Shown in pieces: positions 1 through 11,081 of a stretch of DNA of 64,000 nt. Positions within the stretch are counted from its first letter, which is position 1, and every line of letters starts with the position of its first letter. This DNA is from Combretum micranthum. Taxonomy: Eukaryota > Streptophyta > Magnoliopsida > Myrtales > Combretaceae. The notes beneath the pieces are model-generated. The model saw only the letters and a program-made list of their open reading frames with translations, was not told where the DNA came from and did no database searches. The position numbers and the translations under genes are program-made. The DNA is taken from contig JAMXBD010001207.1 in NCBI GenBank assembly GCA_024138025.1, forward strand, positions 372,001 through 436,000, given 5' to 3'.

Positions 1-290
1 GGTGTTTTAGCTTAGTTGTCATCTAATGGAGTTGGCTCGCTGTTAGTGATGGGGTTTGGTTCTAATGATGATAATGAGTCTGTGACAATGGTTAATGGGT
101 ATAGGGTTAGATTTCTAGAGAGAGAAAGGGAAAGGAGAAATAAGGTGAGAGTTCTAGAGAGAGAAGGCAAAAGGAGAGATATGTTGTTGGAAAATTATCA
201 TAAAAAAAATAATTTATTGTTGAAGAAGATGATATTGGCGAAGAAATTACCAAAAAAAAAAAGATTTGTTTAACTCATGCTCTGATACGA
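1..290 (-). mobile_element. Internal leader of a copia element cut by the window edge
   Basis: On the minus strand this stretch follows directly after the LTR at 291-460. It begins with a tRNA-iMet primer-site-like sequence (279-290) and then runs off the left edge of the window. A GA-rich plus-strand open frame at 16-273 matches nothing I know and is probably fortuitous. I see no gag motif, so this is most likely the untranslated leader of a minus-strand Ty1/copia element. Confidence 0.4.
279..290 (-). other. Primer binding site (tRNA-iMet type), degenerate
   Basis: The minus strand reads TCGTATCAGAGC, one base off the usual plant copia primer site TGGTATCAGAGC. It abuts the terminal CA of the minus-strand LTR at 291-460. 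Confidence 0.5.
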
Positions 291-460
291 TGTACAAATA
301 TTGTGAAGAAAAAGGACTTTATTATATTCAATAATGGTTTGAGTAAAGGATGCAATACATATATGAGAGTTAGAGTCATAAACCATAATGTAATGTGACT
401 AAATAAACCTTATCATGATAAATGGAAAATATAAAAATATATATACAATAATATAGAACA
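291..460 (-). mobile_element. Short copia 5' LTR inserted in an older copia RT
   Basis: This 170-bp block starts TG and ends CA on the plus strand. A primer-site-like sequence lies on its left, and on its right is the reverse transcriptase reading frame of the older element, which breaks off exactly at 461 after the YVDD motif. The arrangement fits the 5' LTR of a second minus-strand copia element that inserted into the RT. The other LTR and any target duplication lie outside the window, so the left boundary cannot be tested. Confidence 0.5.
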
Positions 461-1720
461 TCATCCACATATACTAAGAGAGCAATAAATTCATCAAATT
501 TCATTCAAGTAAACAACAAATAATCATTTTTTGATTGTTGAAAACCAAGAGATGAAATGAAATGTGTAAACTCATGATTCTAATGATGGGAGCTTTGTTT
601 CAAGCCATAAATAGATAGAATCAACTTACAAACATGCTTTGAAGGAACACAATCATATCCATCAAGTGGTTTTATATATCTCCTAATCTGTAAAGCCATG
701 GAGAAAGGCATTGTTGACATCTAATTAATGCATATGCCATTTCTTAATAGCAGCCAAAGCAAGTAAAAGTCACACAATAGAAAGCTTTGCCACCAAAGCA
801 AAAGTATGTGTATAATCAATACCCTTTACTTGATTATACCCTTGGCAATTAAATGAACTTTATATCATTCAGTAGATCTATTGAGTTTGTATTTAATTTT
901 GTAAACCAACTTTGAATCTATGGCTTTCTTTCCTTTAGGTAAAGGAACAATTTCCCATGTTTTATTGGATTCTAAAACAAATATCTCCTTGTTCATGGCC
1001 TCAATTCACCAAGGATCATGTTTTGCTTCATGATAAAATTGCGGTTCTTGGATAGTTAACACATTTGCTAAAGATGCTATGTAATCAACAGGGTATTAGT
1101 TAAGTGTTTATGTATTTAAAAGGGGATAAGAAGTACTTAAAGAGTATGTTGCTTTTGCTAAAGTAGAATAAATATTATGCACAAGATCGTGAAGCCATGT
1201 TGGTGTTTTCCGAATTTTAATGGATACTTGATGACTAGAATGTGGTAGGGAAAGAGACAACTAACTAAGACAAACAGAGCAAGACTCTAAATGATGTAAT
1301 TGTGTATCTGATTAAAAAAAAAAAAAAACAAGTGCGAGTTCTAGACTAGAAGAAATAGAAAATGAATTAGAATGAGATGACCATGTATCAAGTGAAACAA
1401 TAGGAAACAGAACAAAAGAAGGAAATTTATGTGCAACATCATTTGATATGTGAAAAGGAAAGACTTCTTCTAAAAATTTAACATCTCTACTCACAATGAT
1501 CTTCTTATCTTACAAATCAAAAACCTTATACCATTTTTCATTTGTGTGATATCCTACAAAAACACATTTTTTGCCCTTTACATCTAACTGGTCATTTGAT
1601 CCATCCAAAACCAGCACATAGCATTAGACAACAAATTGTCCTTAATGTACTATAATTTAGAATTTTGTTGAACAATACCTCAAAAGGAGATTTCCAACCC
1701 AAACGTTCCATTAGCATCCT
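461..1720 (-). pseudogene. Copia reverse transcriptase remnant
   Basis: The minus strand, with frame changes, encodes recognisable copia RT. From 1,720 downward come the link after integrase (WKSPFEVLFNK, then KCVFVGYHTNEKWYKV), the start of RT (WEIVPLPKGKKAI), KLVYKIKYK, KGYNQVKGIDYTHTF, LDVNNAFLHG at about 720-690, SIYGLKQSS at about 590 and finally LLVYVDDVLY at about 480-460. YVDD is the catalytic motif of RT. The coding sequence then stops dead at the inserted LTR. In-frame stops, such as one before LDVNNAFLHG, and several frameshifts make it a pseudogene. A poly-A run near 1,314-1,328 interrupts the region between integrase and RT. Confidence 0.85.
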
Positions 1721-4700
1721 TGTCACGCCCCAAATGGTACCCTAAAAGTAACAGTCCGCCACATGCTATATAAGACTTACGAATCACTAATCAAGTCCTT
1801 CGAAAGTCTTGTATAGATATAAGGCGTCCTTTTACAATAATAGAATACTTGAACCGATGGAGTTAAAAAGTTTAATTTTGCATTCAATAGCATTAGAAAA
1901 TAAATCAAAACACATATGTAATTAGTTACAAAATCTAAGCGGTATTCCTCCGCAAAAGAATATTAATTAGAGATCTATTACAGTCATCCAGAGTCTCTTG
2001 GTTTCCTACGGAAGTCTAAACAAATCTGATTACAACTTCTAGAGGAAACACCTAGCTCCTGTACCTAAGCTGTAGGTTGTCTCGGTCTAAGCCATATGAA
2101 TTCATGCTGCAACAAATAAAAATTGTAGAGGCGTAAGCTACACTAGCTTAGTGAATGAGAACTTCCAAGATTGCAATTATAATACATTAATCAAACAAGT
2201 GATTAATCAGACAAGTGATATACATCAAACATATGAAATCATCAAACATATAACCAGCCAGAAATCATATGTGGATGGACTTGCGCCCTCCATCCCGGGT
2301 TAGCAGATTAACGAAAACTGTGGTACTACTAAATATGTCGTTTAGGATCACAGCCAACCAACTTATAAATTCGTTTGTGGATCACGATTAACCAATTTTT
2401 ACACCGTTTAGGATCACGGGCAACCAAGCAGTGCTAATGCTCCATCTCCATTTATGGTATGAATGAGTCCATATTTATTTTCAATTCCGAATATTCAATT
2501 ATATCAATTCTTTAAGTGATCAATCAATAATCGCAGGCAGTCAATCCTAATTCATCTATACAAGCAACAGTTAATCACCCGGCTTCGATATTCTTACATT
2601 CCATTTCTCATATCAACAACAACCATACAAAATTCCCATTCACCCCTATCATGCATATCCATTTTATCTTTACCAAATATCTAGTGCAACTATCATTACA
2701 ACCACATACAATAATTGAAATCGGAAGTGGTACTCACTCGGTTATGGATCACCGGTCTTTTAGTAATAATAGTTCGGTGGTAGAGAATCATCGGTTTCGG
2801 GATCACCTAAAAAGGAAAAAATACCCTAATAAGTATTTCATCACTTAACTATTCCAAACTATTCAACAAAACTAGTAAATTCGCAATTCTCGTTATTTGC
2901 GGAAGTCTTGATTTAAAAAGGTCATAACTTGGTCATTTTAACTTGGAATTTCGCAAATTATATATCGATTTCTATCAACTTCGAAAGATCTATTTATTTC
3001 TAATATTATTTTCAAGTTTTGAAAATGTTTGGGTCACAAAACAGTAGGATCAGTTCTGATTAGTAACAATTTTCCAAATCCGAAAATAGTTTTGTAAATG
3101 TTTGAAATGTTTCTACTTTATAAATCAATTATACATGCAATATTAATGATTTCCTATCATGCATGGCATGTTATGAGTTTAATTTATGCATGATCTTGAT
3201 GATGTTTACTAAAGGAAAATTTTAGAACTCTTCATTTTGCAAGACTTCAAGAATAACTACTTTTAAGAATACTAGTTTCCTAACTTTGATAACTCACTTG
3301 TGTTTTGGGATTATTTCTTAGGAATTTCTGGTTATCTTTGTTAGAATTGAGTCTTCATGATATTTATTACTTAAGACCTTCATTTCTACGTAAAAATTCC
3401 CATTTCATACTTTGTAAACATGTTTTCAAGTAAGATTTATTCAAAAATCCGAATTTTTAGAAATTTAGTTTTTGAATGTTTTCTTTAAGAAAAACTTGTT
3501 TAATGCATTAAAATTTAAGGTTTTATTATACCTATCCCCTAAGGACTTCATTTCTTAATTAAAACTTTCATTTTGAGTTTGGAAAATAGGTGTTTTTATG
3601 ACCTTAATAAAAAATTACGAATTTCTTAAGTTGACTAGTAACTCCAAATTTCCTATCTTATTTTTACTCTTTGTTTTACACATTAATCTCATCAAAACTC
3701 ATTTCAACTTATAGAAATCATTATTTAATGATATCTATTACCTATACCGTTCATTTTTCATATAAAACATAAGTTTTAGAGTTGATAAAAGGGTTTTTAA
3801 AACATGGCTTTGAAGTCATACGAATTTTTCATTTGTACATTTCAAACAAAAGTTTTTCTTTTTAAGTTTCTAATCTTATCTAACTAAAGATCTATTAACT
3901 ACCATATTTATATATACAAGATAAAACCTTTATGAGTATTAATGCATTAAAAACACAATATTTTCTTGAGATCATGAATGTCAAGTATAACATGAACATC
4001 TAAATGCTAGATCTACTACTTATGATGCATGAAATGAAGTTTGAAAGCATGAACATGGATTTTTATGCGAGATCTCTACTTTACTCTACTATTATATGCA
4101 TGAACATGAAGATAATCCAACAAAAACTCATTTAAACACAAGATCTACTCTTGTGATGGCTTGATATTTATGTAGTAGCATTTTCTTGTCCCTAGCAAGT
4201 GCTCATGGGGACTTTAACATGAAAACACTCATGAATAATCTTGCCATTACAAGATTTAATGTAGGAAAGGGTTAGGATTCATCACCTACGACTTGAATCA
4301 AGAAGAAAATGAAGAAGAAGACAAACTTGTGTGAGTGTATGTGTGGGATGTGGAGGCTCACAGCAAGAGAGAGAAATGGAGAGAGAGTTGTGTAATTTTT
4401 GAAACAAATGAAGTAAATGAAGGAGAGAGAATGTAAAAGATTATTTATAGTAAGTAAATTAAGGTTTGTTTTAATCATAAAAAGGAAAGAAAATAAAAGA
4501 AATTGGAGCAAAATTGGAGGGGCATGTGCCGCTTTTGAAAGAGAGGGAGAGAGAGAAATTGAAATTGTTTTGTTTTGTAATGTATGTAATAAAAAGTATT
4601 AAATGTAATAATTTGTTAAGAGACAAATTTTCATTGGAAAAGAAAATGTAATTGAGTGTTTGTAAGGATGTAAGACTAGGGTATGGCTTGTGAGTGTAGT

Positions 4701-5152
4701 AGGTTGTACTTGTGAATAGTAATGAATAGTAAACAAGACAATTACTTTACCGATAGTAAAGAAAATACAAGAAAAAGACTATAGCTGTAATTTTTATAAC
4801 CTGCAAAATTATAAAATATATATTTTTGAAATCCTTATTAAATTTTGGTTCTAAAAAGTATTTCGGAATATTTTTCCGAATTTCTAGTTCTAAGGCTCGC
4901 TTTTCCGTAATGGATCTCGGGAAGGCCCGGAATAGAGAATTTTTTGAAATCAGAACTTTTCATGGTTTGAAATATACTTTAAAATAATATTCTACATTAA
5001 ATTATTTTACAAAAGTTCTTTTAGTTTGAAACCGAAGGAAAGCCGGATCCAGGATTCATAGGTTTCTCTGACAAGCTTAAACTAATCTGGCTTAGGATTT
5101 TGGTTTCTGGTTTTCGAAGTTTACTTGGTTATTAGGAAAACCAGGGTTTACA
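1721..5152 (-). mobile_element. 3.4 kb solo LTR-like element C inside copia integrase/RT link
   Basis: The block runs TGTCACGCCCC...GGGTTTACA (TG...CA, 3,432 bp) and interrupts the copia pol frame, which resumes on both sides. Flanking 5-mers are ATCCT (1,716-1,720) and ATTCT (5,153-5,157), a target duplication with one mismatch. No internal domain, primer site or second LTR is visible, so it looks like a solo LTR of a large-LTR element. Its minus-strand start TGTAAACCC is shared with the block at 5,735-9,043. A splice-acceptor-like TTGTTGCAG lies on the minus strand near 2,110, as in the related LTRs downstream. I see no GC-rich palindrome cluster in this copy. Confidence 0.65.
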
Positions 5153-5734
5153 ATTCTATTAATAATTGTAGTAGAAGTAAATATACATTCATCCCAAAAT
5201 TCTTTAGGCTAATTTGCATATATCTTAATTGCTCTTGTGGAATCAAGAAAATGACAATGTTTTCTTTTAACTATTCTGTTTTGTTTTGGAGTATAGGGAA
5301 TAGGTCGTTGATGTACAATGCCAAAATCATTAAAAATAGCTTAACACTCTTTTGATAAAAATTCTACACCGTGGTTACTTCTTATAAATTAGGGAACTGC
5401 ACCAAAATGATTTATAACATAAGACAAAAACTTGCCTAATATGCTTGATGTTTGATATTTATGATGCAACAAATAAGTCCAAGTACACCTACTTTTATCA
5501 TCTACCAAAGCAAGAAAATATCTAGCTCCCGACATTGAAGTTACATTGTATGGACCCTACAAATCCACATGCATAAGTTGAAAACTATGAGAGGAACTTG
5601 AAGTACTCAAGGAGAAAGGTAATCTATGAGATTTTGCACGACAACAAGAATAACAAATGAAAGAAGAATCAACATTAATTCCATATGGGGTAATGTGTTT
5701 TAATTTTGATGATGAAGGTAGTCTCAAATGATTG
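5153..5734 (-). pseudogene. Copia integrase remnant
   Basis: The minus strand reads HNHLRLPSSSKLKHI, then FICYSCCRAKSHRLPFS (remains of the zinc-binding HHCC region), then MHVDL.GPYNVTSMSG and ARYFLALVDDKSRCTWTYLL. The last is the integrase core with its first catalytic Asp. Further down come GIVHQRPIPYTPKQNRIVKR, around the catalytic Glu region, where the usual NG.VER reads NRIVKR, and FWDECIFTSTTIINRI at the junction with element C. The catalytic region is altered and there are several stops, so it is inactive. It joins the RT remnant across the insertion at 1,721-5,152. Confidence 0.85.
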
Positions 5735-7390
5735 TGTATCACGCCCTAAGGGTACACTAGTAGTAGCATACATTTCACACATATACACTATTATCAGTTA
5801 TATCCTCAAAATAAACATTGATAAGAAATGAAAAATGAATTAAGTAATAATTTAGTAAAATAACTGACATCATAAGTCTTAAATAATATAATATTACAAA
5901 TCGTATTCCTGTCCCATAAGTCTCCAAATACATAAACTAATATTTCAAATACTAACTAATTTATAACTAAGAAATAAAAATAAACAACTTACCCCAAACA
6001 TCCCAAATTCTTCTAGCTTCTAAATCTTATTGGAGTCATGCTCCTAGAAAGAATGAACCAAGGTCGTAGAATAAGCCTGAAAGATCTTTAGAAGTGTGAG
6101 CGAAATCATGAGCTCAGTGAATAATCAGATATATTACACATTAAGCAAGTTCTTTAATAATCATATATAATACAACAGTCAAACAAAATCTTAAATACAA
6201 GTTTAGATGGTCTAGAATCCAAACAGTTTAGAGATTTACACCCTCTCATTGGAATTAAAGGATTTTGACTTAATGACCCATCTGTCTAAGCGAAACTAAG
6301 CATACAGGAAAATAAAAAAATACTCATCTTAGTTATCACTTTTTGAGAATATCTTAACAGACAATTTCTTGCATCATGCCCTAGAGACTCCGCTAAGTAT
6401 TAGTAATTTCAAAGTGATACTATGGACCACGTCCTTCTTTTCCACTTAGTTCCCATAGAACCGATAGATCAAAGAAAATCTTGTGTAAAACTATCAGTCT
6501 TTATGTAGAAAAATCAAGCACTAATACAGAACTGAAATACTAATACGTAGTAAACTATCACATTTTTAAAATATGCAGTATTGCAATTCGTGTAATGCTT
6601 GATTATTTCATTTATAAAGCCAATAATTATTAATCAGGCTTGTGATGATCATACATTGCACACAAACATATATAATGTCTTTCTCAAGTCATTAGACAAT
6701 TTGTATTATCACATTTATTATCTTAGTTTGTCAACATAAACAAACAACTTATATCACATACTCAATAGACTTCCACATCAACCATATTATTATCTTTATA
6801 TTACATATGTCACTAGTTATAAACACAAACAGTGTAATAGATCTGAGTTACTCACTTGCTCATGATGATCAATCGTAATGGTCCTTAGGAATATCCATAA
6901 ACTGATCAATACCACCTATTGGACAAATAAATATTCACTAATTAGATATATATATATATGTATAAATAATTCTTATAGGTTGTCTAAGTGTCTCAAAACC
7001 AGTTTTATTTTTTCTAAGTCTATATTCTCTTTTCTGGCTTATCTTATTAATATTATTTTCATTGTGTTTCTCTTGATCTTATTCATATTTTATTTAATTA
7101 TTTTTGAGAATTACATTATCTTTATTTATAACTTTTATAAATTTTAATTTCTTTTAATATCTACTTATATAGAGAAAAGTTATATTTATTATATTTGTTA
7201 ACCTTATTTGCTTACGTAGGGTAATAATTTCTACTGTTTACTGGTCATGTATCATAATCTAATCTTTTCGTTTAATTAACAAAAATGTTTCTTATTTGTA
7301 AAGGTTACTAAAATTTAACACTTACCAAATATTTAAACATACTAATCTTAGAATATTGATGTATTTACTAAATTTCATGTTCTATTTCTC

Positions 7391-7391
<1 letters not shown>

Positions 7392-7432
<41 letters not shown>
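7392..7432. repeat. TA / TGTA microsatellite
   Basis: An alternating TATATA run passes directly into about six TGTA units. It lies within element D, next to the GC-rich cluster. Confidence 0.9.
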
Positions 7433-7433
<1 letters not shown>

Positions 7434-7439
7434 TATAAG

Positions 7440-7650
7440 TTTCAGACAGACGAATTTTATCTAGGGCAAAATTTGCATGTATGCCGGCATAAGGTCGTTG
7501 ACCTAGATTTTTAGGCTGCCAGCCTTCATAAATTTTTACATGTATTAAAATTTTATGTAACGTCATTCTAGCGTAAGCTGGCTTGAAGGCCGCCAGCTTA
7601 CCTATGTATGTCACCAGCTTTTTTTTGTACGCCACCGGCGTACATACTGT
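7440..7650 (-). repeat. GC-rich palindromic word cluster in element D
   Basis: Within AT-rich surroundings this 210-bp stretch repeats words such as GCCGGCATAAGG, GGCTGCCAGCC, AAGGCCGCCAGCTTA and GTACGCCACCGGCGTAC (7,627-7,643, perfect 7-bp arms). The same vocabulary recurs at 29,730-29,900, 57,005-57,385, 59,580-59,770 and 61,540-61,730. The minus-strand open frame across it is a by-product of the base composition. Confidence 0.7.
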
Positions 7651-9043
7651 TCATCATCTTCTTCAATTTTCTTCTTCAATTTTTTCCAGTTTGTATTTCA
7701 TTTTTATTATACCTTATATGTATTATACTTATTGTTTTAGCTATTTTTGAGTGTTTTTCCATGATCATTAGCTATTGTTTGTGATATATTAACACATATA
7801 ATATCTCATAATCATCATAATAATGTGATTTCTTAGCTTCTATATATATCATGATGCATAAATAGAGTTTTAGAGTTAGATATTACCTTGTATGAGCTGA
7901 GTTTGGTTTGTTAAACCTTCTTTCCAGATCTAGCCCGAACCTATAGTTAATGAGAACTTTGCTTAAGCTAATGTTTAATACACATACTAACTTAAAACAA
8001 ATTTTATTTATCTTAACTTGTTCACTTCCTAAGCTTATATTTGTATCTTGTTAAAGCTGTTTTAAATGGAGCTGTGTCTGTGTGTTTTGTGTTGTTGTTT
8101 TGAGCTTTTATTGTGTGTTTTAAATGCTTTGTTTATAGCTAATTGATGGATGCATTTATAAGCAAAGAAGCAGCACTCTTTCTTCTTGAAATTTCGACTG
8201 AATATGCAAGTTGTTTCTTGCTTAAGTTGCTGCAGTTAATAGGGTGTTTAATTAAAGAATTTTGATTGGTTAAATCCTTAGTCAATTTGACTTTGTTGTG
8301 TGAAAATTTAGGCAATTTTTTTAAGAGTTTCGGCTGCTTCAAGTTTTAAAATTCCCCAACCACAAATTATGCAATTTCCACAAAAATAGTACACTTATAA
8401 TTTAAGTAACTTAATTATATAAATAATTATCTAAGTTTTATGGTAGTTTATCAAATTATATGGGTATAAATATGTTAGTTATATGGGAGTTTTGTCTCAA
8501 ATATTTATTTAAAGCTTCTACAAATTTTCTAGATTATCTTTCAGTTTAAATTTTGAGTTTAATGTTTATGCAATTAATTATTATGTAATTAGGGTTTTCT
8601 AAGCTTAATAGATCAATTTCGGCTTTGGTCTCTAAGAGCTTCAGAATTCCCTAACTAAACCATTAGTGTAATCCCAATATATACTTGAAGTCTAGATTGT
8701 TAGCTATGGATCTGTTTTTGTTCCTATCGTGTATTTATAACTTTAACGATTCATCCCTAAATTATTGTTATCTAAGTATAGGCTTTATTGATTATTTACT
8801 CTCTAATACACTTGAAATCTTAACTAAATTATTTCTATCTTTTGAGTTTTCGAAACCTACTATGAAATCTTGTCTTTGGTATCTATTACCATCGAAGAAA
8901 CTTCATTTTAGAGCTTAAAATCATAGATATGTTCATAACTTCTGTAGTTTTATTTAGGATTTTTGTTGAGTCCTACATGACCATCTATTTTATAATTATT
9001 TTTCTATTCATTTTACTGGTATGTAAAATTCTCTGGGTTTACA

Positions 9044-9606
9044 TTATATATTAATCGAAGAGACTTGACAGAATCATGACTAATATTATTACAATCAGAC
9101 AATGACAAACGTTTAGAAGGATTACAACCTAAAGAATTGACACAATAATGAAAACTACGACAACATGAATCAAACACAAGCATGTAAAGTCTATTCTTAA
9201 CATCAACCTTTGCAACATTCTCTTTGGTGTTCGAGTCTTGAAACAAACATGTATTAGCATGAAAAACAACAACAAGGCTAGAAGATGAATGAAGCTTCGG
9301 AATTGAAACAAGGTTATGATGAAAATCTAGAACAAAGAGTACACTATCTAAACTCTAACACAATGCGCTCATTTAATTGTATAGTCCCAAATTCATGTAC
9401 AGATTTCTTGCTACCATCAGGTAATTGATGCAAATTGGTCGTTTAAGTGACTGTTTGTTTTTTGGAAGATGAACGAAGGGGGTCATATGATCTGAAGTTC
9501 CTGTGTCTACTATCCAATCATTCATAATTTGTTCATGAACAAAAAAGACCCTAGAAATGGCTCGAAGATAGAGACCTGACTTGCAAAATGAAGAGTCTGA
9601 TCTCAA
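9044..9606 (-). pseudogene. Copia protease and pre-integrase remnant
   Basis: The minus strand encodes MNDWIVDTGTSDHMTPF (about 9,525-9,475), the aspartic protease active site DTG in its usual copia context. It continues with HLPKNKQ and a region resembling VLFVPNFHHNLVSIPKL (about 9,360-9,300), the stretch that normally follows protease. Next come SSSLVVVFHANTCLFQDS and KVDVKNRLYMLVFDS, up to the junction with element D. The protease is split from gag by stops and from integrase by the 3.3 kb insertion. It is non-functional. Confidence 0.8.
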
Positions 9607-9912
9607 TTGAGATTTGCTGCATTTCCTTTCAAGGCCTTTACCACTTCTTGATGGACTTGGGTGAGGAAAACAGCATCTATAGCTGCTTCAAAAGAACCAC
9701 GTTTTTTATTCCAGTATCTAAAGGTGTTTCTTGCACAATCTGAGCTACAAATTTAGCATTAGAATTTCTCCTTTCTCTTCCTAGATAGTACCAATCCAAA
9801 TATCCAACAATTCCAAAAGAATTATTAACTAAGTGATCATTCCTTTTGCAATGAGTTTATGTCATCCTCAAACCAGGTTTTATTTTTCTTCCATCTTTCT
9901 TATTAGATCCTC

Positions 9913-10603
9913 TTAACTAAACCGAGTATTAAAGGTTGCTGCTATTTCATCAATACAAACATGACTCCTTAACACTTGTGTTTTGTTTCTCAACTTGGTA
10001 TACCAAATAATATGCTTTGTTGACTGAAAGAAGTGGATTAAGACAAAGAATATGCCTCCCATATGATCATAAGTGTCATAAAAAAATGTACAAGTCTTGT
10101 TTGTTTTCTGAATCAGGAAGTCCTCTTTGCAAATCACAAGAACATCCAGCCAAAACAACATATACGCACAATTTTTTAATCTTATTGTAATATGCAGTAA
10201 TTGAAGCCTGTCCTTGACGCAAATTCACAATTTCATGTTGAATTTTATATAGTAAAGAAATATTAGTTTGGCCATATCTTCTATAATATCTTCCCAAAGT
10301 TCCTTTCTGAATAGAATATGTGAAACCTTCAACTAATTCCCTAGTCATAGTGTTTAATATCCAGCATCTATTCATATGATCACATGGATTCCATTTCGCA
10401 ATTTCAATCTTATTATCTTGTGTGTGTTTCATACAAGATCCATCAATGAACCTTAACTTAGATTTCGCACCTCGGGCTAATTTGATGGAGATACTCCAGC
10501 CTAAGAAATTTAATCCATTGAAAACTTGTGTAGTAATAAAAGTCCACTTATTGTTTGATCCAGACCAGTAAAGCAGATCGTTACGGTTCTGATTCAAATT
10601 CAT
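9913..10603 (-). pseudogene. Copia gag remnant
   Basis: A 175-codon open frame (10,603-10,076) begins MNLNQNRNDLLYWSGSNN. It contains FNGLNFLGWSISIKLARGAK, the N-terminal plant copia gag signature (normally N-[YF]-x-x-W-x-x-x-[MV]), and later YYNKIKKL, the conserved helix of the gag central domain. The second half of gag continues in another frame (10,161-9,913), where YDTYDHMGGIFFVLI and STKHIIWYTKL match the usual copia gag C-terminal pattern. At least one frameshift therefore breaks gag. No intact zinc knuckle was seen between 9,610 and 9,910. Confidence 0.75.
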
Positions 10604-10696
10604 AATCGCAGCATGCGTCGCGATGTGTAAAGTAACAGATGATTTATCGAACAGACGAAAATAACGCAGAAGCTTACTTGTAGGTTACAGCTACAA

Positions 10697-10707
10697 CTCT
10701 GATTCCA
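10697..10707 (-). other. Primer binding site of the degraded copia
   Basis: The minus strand reads TGGAATCAGAG, one base off the tRNA-iMet site TGGTATCAGAG, immediately inside the LTR end CA at 10,708. Confidence 0.6.
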
Positions 10708-10947
10708 TGAAGACAGTTACAATCCAGAAAATTACATCACGAAGTGAAGTAATGATATCTGAGATGAACATCAGATTAAGGCTCGTAGAGGAAAAACAGA
10801 GAATTTCAAGAACATAGAAGAAGAAGTGTAAAATGACCATCAGTTGGTTAGTTTCTTACAAAGTCAAAAAGGCTTTTATACGTACATCAAGGACCATTCA
10901 GAAAAGGGCACCCGTAACCAATCAAAAAATAGCAGACAGCTATAACA
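10708..10947 (-). mobile_element. 5' LTR of the degraded copia (240 bp)
   Basis: On the minus strand the LTR starts TGTTATAGCTG and ends CTGTCTTCA, directly followed by the primer site. A TATA box (CGTATAAAAGCC on the minus strand, about 10,872-10,883) and a transcribed-looking leader lie inside it. It ends about 90 bp upstream of the first peroxidase pseudogene's remaining promoter, so this element removed or displaced the upstream regulatory DNA of that copy. Confidence 0.7.
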
Positions 10948-10999
10948 AAAATTAAATATACACATATATCTGTTGGGATGCGAGTTGATGTTCACCATT

Positions 11000-11081
11000 A
11001 TTTAAACTTCTTCCCTCCAATTCAATTCAACTAAGAGAACCGAAAGATACGAAGGGAAGAGGGGGAAAAAATTCAAGGAAG
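11000..11081 (+). promoter_or_regulatory. Decayed core promoter and 5' UTR of peroxidase copy A
   Basis: ATTATTTAAAC at about 10,997-11,007 aligns with ATTATATAAAC, a good TATA box, in the inverted copy near 26,360. A short purine-rich 5' UTR leads to the ATG at 11,082. Confidence 0.45.

Larger units (their letters stand above)
5735..9043 (-). mobile_element. 3.3 kb solo LTR-like element D inside copia pre-integrase region
   Basis: This block interrupts the copia frame between the pre-integrase region (right) and the integrase zinc region (left). Its plus-strand ends, TGTATCACGCCC and GGGTTTACA, match those of element C, and its length (3,309 bp) is similar. The flanking 5-mers GATTG and TTATA do not match, so the target duplication has decayed or a boundary is off by some bases. 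It carries a GC-rich palindromic cluster (about 7,440-7,650) and a TA/TGTA microsatellite (about 7,392-7,432). No coding domain was found in it. Confidence 0.55.
461..10947 (-). mobile_element. Degraded Ty1/copia element, host of nested insertions
   Basis: Read on the minus strand, the order is 5' LTR (10,708-10,947), primer site, gag (10,603 to about 9,900), protease (about 9,600-9,370), pre-integrase region (about 9,360-9,044), integrase (5,734-5,153) and RT (1,720-461). That order is diagnostic of Ty1/copia. Two solo-LTR-like blocks (1,721-5,152 and 5,735-9,043) interrupt it, and a third copia LTR truncates it at 460. RNase H and the 3' LTR are missing. Many stops and frameshifts show it is old and inactive. 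A candidate outer target site AAAAT lies at 10,948-10,952, but its partner is lost. Confidence 0.85.

Noticed and set aside
16..273. Plus-strand 85-codon GA-rich frame at the left edge
   Set aside because: Arg/Glu-rich low-complexity sequence in the probable leader of a minus-strand copia. No known motif.
5735..5739. Target duplication for element D
   Set aside because: Flanking 5-mers GATTG and TTATA do not match, and shifting the ends by a few bases does not help. The element is called from its ends and from the interrupted pol frame only.
7390..7635. Minus-strand 81-codon frame
   Set aside because: It covers the GC-rich palindromic cluster and the microsatellite. The codon content follows from the repeats, and no promoter or domain supports it.
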